A stretch of DNA of 64,000 nucleotides from Kribbella sp. VKM Ac-2569 (lineage in GTDB: Bacteria > Actinomycetota > Actinomycetes > Propionibacteriales > Kribbellaceae), in the NCBI RefSeq assembly GCF_004216905.1, contig NZ_SGXJ01000001.1:1984001-2048000 (forward strand), read 5' to 3'. Below, piece by piece: positions 62,003-64,000 of this stretch. Every line of letters begins with the position of its first letter. Position 1 is the stretch's first letter. A program made the translations under genes and the position numbers. The notes under the pieces were generated by a model. It was not told the DNA's origin. It made no database searches and was given only the letters and a program-made list of their open reading frames with translations.

Positions 62003-63079
62003 ATGAGACTCAAGTCCTTACTGCTGTGCGCCCTACTCGGCCTCGCCGCCGCCCTCGTTCCCGGTAGTGCGTCCGCCGTCGGCGTCACCCCCGGCACTTA
62101 CGTCAACTACACGTTCGACACCGCCTCGCTCACCCAGGCTGAGTTCAAGATGACGATCAACGCCTCCCCCGGCCGCGCGAACGTCTACTGGGCCAACCAG
62201 TTCGGGTTCACCGGCGGCGACGTCGGCGGGTACACCGGCATGCAGACGCACCGCGACGGCGGCGGCATGTTCTTGTACTCACTCTGGAACTCCACCGCCT
62301 GGAAGGCCGGAGACGCAGGCACCTACTGCATCCAGTTCCAGGAGGACGGCACCGGCGGCAGTTGCCGCCTCGACCAGGCCCCGGCGGCCGGCCACACCTA
62401 CACGTTCGCCGTCGCGAGCGAGGGCAGCGGCTGGTACGGCGTCACGGTCCGCGACCTCACCGCCGGTACGTCGTTCAAGCTCGGCAGCCTCCAAACCGGC
62501 TCCGGGAACACGATCAGTACGTCGGAAATGGTCAGCTGGACCGAGTACTTCGACTGGAACAACGACAAGGCCACCTGCGACGACGAGCCCTACTCGAAGC
62601 TGACGATGAGCGCACCGACCAGCGGCAGCCTCACAGCGCACTTCACTGGCACCTCGGAGAGCAGCGGCTGCGCCGCGGACAGCCAGGTCACGCTGAACGG
62701 ATCGACCGCCGTCCAGGAGAACGGCATCGGCAACTCGGACTCAGGTGACATCCGCGGCAGCGGCGGCTGCCTGGACGTCTCCGGCTCGGACGGTACGACG
62801 ATCCTGCTGTACACCTGCACCGGCGGCAACAACCAGAACTGGGTGCACGCGGAGAACTCCACGTTCCACGCCCTGTTCAGCTGCCTCGACGCGAGCGCCA
62901 CGCAAGCCGGCACGGTGATCCTCTACAGCTGCCACGGCGGCACGAACCAGCAATGGACGCTGCCCGGCGACGGCACGATCCGGTCCAGCGGCCGCTGCCT
63001 CACCGCACCAGGTGCCCTGGGCAACGCCCTGACTGTTGCTACCTGCAACAACTCGGCGGCGCAACGCTGGACGGTCTGA
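62003..63079 (+). CDS. Secreted DUF3472-like protein with C-terminal ricin-type lectin domain
   Basis: 358 aa. Signal peptide (MRLKSLLLCALLGLAAALVPGSASA, cleavage near residue 25). Residues about 28-210 resemble DUF3472: NYTFDTASLTQAEFKMTINASPGRANVYWANQFGFTGG, GMQTHRDGGGMFLYSLWN, WTEYFDWNNDKATCDDEPY. Residues about 235-358 are a ricin B-type beta-trefoil with three QxW repeats (NQNW, NQQW, AQRW) and paired cysteines. It likely binds polysaccharide outside the cell; no catalytic residues are recognised. ATG 62003 with GGAGG (61987-61991) is used. A strong terminator follows. Confidence 0.9.
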   Translation: MRLKSLLLCALLGLAAALVPGSASAVGVTPGTYVNYTFDTASLTQAEFKMTINASPGRANVYWANQFGFTGGDVGGYTGMQTHRDGGGMFLYSLWNSTAWKAGDAGTYCIQFQEDGTGGSCRLDQAPAAGHTYTFAVASEGSGWYGVTVRDLTAGTSFKLGSLQTGSGNTISTSEMVSWTEYFDWNNDKATCDDEPYSKLTMSAPTSGSLTAHFTGTSESSGCAADSQVTLNGSTAVQENGIGNSDSGDIRGSGGCLDVSGSDGTTILLYTCTGGNNQNWVHAENSTFHALFSCLDASATQAGTVILYSCHGGTNQQWTLPGDGTIRSSGRCLTAPGALGNALTVATCNNSAAQRWTV

Positions 63080-63087
63080 GAACAGCA

Positions 63088-63120
63088 CGACGCCCGGGAC
63101 CGCAGTGGTCCCGGGCGTCG
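63088..63120. terminator. Intrinsic terminator, 14-bp stem
   Basis: CGACGCCCGGGACC (63088-63101) pairs perfectly with 63107-63120 around a 5-nt loop. It separates the convergent lectin and DUF574 genes. Confidence 0.85.
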
Positions 63121-63142
63121 CGACGTACGGTCAGATGCCTTT

Positions 63143-63973
63143 CTAGAGCTTGCGGCCGACCGCGCCGACGATGCACTCCTCGACCTGGTTCAGCGGCTTG
63201 AGCCGCGGACCGTCCGGCCACCAGTCGTCGCAGAGCACCAGGCCCGGGGCGACCAGCTCCTGGTCCGGGAAGAACTCCATCAGCTCCTTCCGGGTGCGGA
63301 ACCTACCGCTGCCCATCGGGCTGTGGATGAACTTCTCCTCCATCTTCCGGGCGACCTCGGAGTGTTCCGGAGTCTCCGGGTCGAAGAAGTGCGAAACCAC
63401 CGTGTACGACCCGGGCACCACCGCGTCGACGTACTTCTGCATGATCTGCGCACCTTCGGTGCCGATGTAGTGGTGCAGCGTGCCGTTCTGGATCACGGCC
63501 ATCGGCTCGCTGAAGTCGAGGAACTCGCGCACCTCGGGGAGGCTCAGCACCTCGTCCGGGTCGAAGATGTCGGCGCTGACGAACAGCGTGTTCTCGTTCT
63601 CCTCCAGCAGCGCGCGGCCGTGCGCGAGCACCACCGGGTCGTTGTCGATGTAGAGCACCTTGGCCTCGGGCTGGATCCGCTGCACGACCTGGTGGGTGTT
63701 CTCGGCGGTCGGCAGACCGGACCCGCAGTCGAGGTACTGCGTGATACCCGCCTGGCCGGCCAGGAAGCGGCAGGCGCGGATCAGGAAGTTCCGGTTCGAC
63801 CAGGCCAGGTCCTGGGCCTGCGGCGCGGCGGCCTGGACCCCGCGCAGTACCTCGCGGTCGACCTCGAAGTTGTCCTTGCCGCCCAAGAAGGCGTCGTACA
63901 CCCGGGCGATACTGGCCCGGGAGGTGTCCACGCCGACCGGGATCGAACTGGGCGCCTTGCTGGCATCGACCAT
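63143..63973 (-). CDS. DUF574 SAM-dependent methyltransferase
   Basis: 276-aa methyltransferase of the actinobacterial DUF574 (PF04672) group. It has the start VDTSRASIARVYDAFLGGKDNFEVDRE, motif I YLDCGSGLPTAENTHQVVQ, LYIDNDPVVLAHGRALL, and the HHYIGTEGAQIMQKYVDAVVPGSYTVVSHF core. Length is normal. Such genes are numerous in actinobacteria, often near regulators; substrates are not known. ATG 63973 lies 28 bp from the window edge, so its promoter is partly outside. Confidence 0.93.
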   Translation of the reverse strand: MVDASKAPSSIPVGVDTSRASIARVYDAFLGGKDNFEVDREVLRGVQAAAPQAQDLAWSNRNFLIRACRFLAGQAGITQYLDCGSGLPTAENTHQVVQRIQPEAKVLYIDNDPVVLAHGRALLEENENTLFVSADIFDPDEVLSLPEVREFLDFSEPMAVIQNGTLHHYIGTEGAQIMQKYVDAVVPGSYTVVSHFFDPETPEHSEVARKMEEKFIHSPMGSGRFRTRKELMEFFPDQELVAPGLVLCDDWWPDGPRLKPLNQVEECIVGAVGRKL

Positions 63974-64000
63974 CAGTGGACCTCGCAGAGAGTGATCGGA

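Overview
This is a GC-rich actinobacterial chromosome segment. The gene order (ahcY ... manA, SIS-like isomerase, Trm112, phosphomannomutase ... metallopeptidase-like, DUF3499, DUF5719, large glycosyltransferase, WhiB, cofD, cofE, GDP-mannose pyrophosphorylase ... LCP, TIGR03089) matches the Mycobacterium tuberculosis Rv3248c-Rv3268 neighbourhood, which I know from general knowledge and did not search. Frequent GTG starts, ATGA/GTGA overlaps, F420 synthesis genes and GTAC-rich codon use (GTAC is frequent in tyrosine/valine/arginine contexts) suggest a Kribbella-like or other Propionibacteriales genome. That genus-level placement is inference. No rRNA, tRNA, CRISPR array, IS element or prophage was seen.

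Layout. 0-3.2 kb: a peptide-type ABC importer (binding protein, two permeases; the last is cut by the window edge). 3.4-7.4 kb: an APH-fold kinase, then a TetR regulator with an 18-bp operator and a two-gene ABC exporter. 7.4-10.3 kb: a DUF1206 membrane protein, a SpoIIM-like protein and a divergent RDD protein. 10.4-14.4 kb: ahcY, a small MerR regulator, and a TetR/MFS efflux pair. 14.4-19.2 kb: a minus-strand run of pmm, Trm112, SIS-like isomerase, manA and a CDF cation transporter, which supplies mannose-1-phosphate. 19.4-25.8 kb: a block absent from the mycobacterial order, holding an FtsX-type permease with two different ATPases and a ThuA/Gfo-Idh-MocA sugar pair. 25.9-31.6 kb: conserved metallopeptidase-like, DUF3499, DUF5719, large glycosyltransferase and WhiB genes. 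31.9-38.2 kb: a glutamine-rich membrane protein, cofD-cofE (coenzyme F420), DUF3105, manC and NAD kinase. 38.4-44.4 kb: two CNNM/CorC-type proteins, an atypical SDR with a divergent LysR regulator, TatA, TIGR03089 and a classical SDR.

44.4-48.1 kb: a nucleotide-cyclase/ATPase and a stand-alone cyclic-nucleotide-binding protein, apparently one signalling operon. 48.2-53.2 kb: a small membrane protein, galE, a methyltransferase overlapping a membrane-embedded spermidine-synthase-like protein, and a secreted trypsin-like protease. 53.4-59 kb: a cell-surface glycopolymer cluster (LCP ligase, glycosyltransferase, two-component polysaccharide ABC exporter) with a tyrosine phosphatase and a membrane protein. 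59-61.8 kb: AzlCD amino-acid exporter, an XRE-cupin regulator with two matching operator copies, and an MFS transporter. 62-64 kb: a secreted ricin-type lectin and a DUF574 methyltransferase.

How the genes fit together: manA, pmm and manC give GDP-mannose; galE gives UDP-galactose; the large GT2, the second GT2, LCP and the ABC exporter can use such sugars for wall glycopolymers; WhiB sits in the middle as a division/development regulator. The F420 genes lie inside this block as in mycobacteria, but CofE lacks the reductase domain found in FbiB. Most long antisense reading frames are by-products of high GC and were left out.
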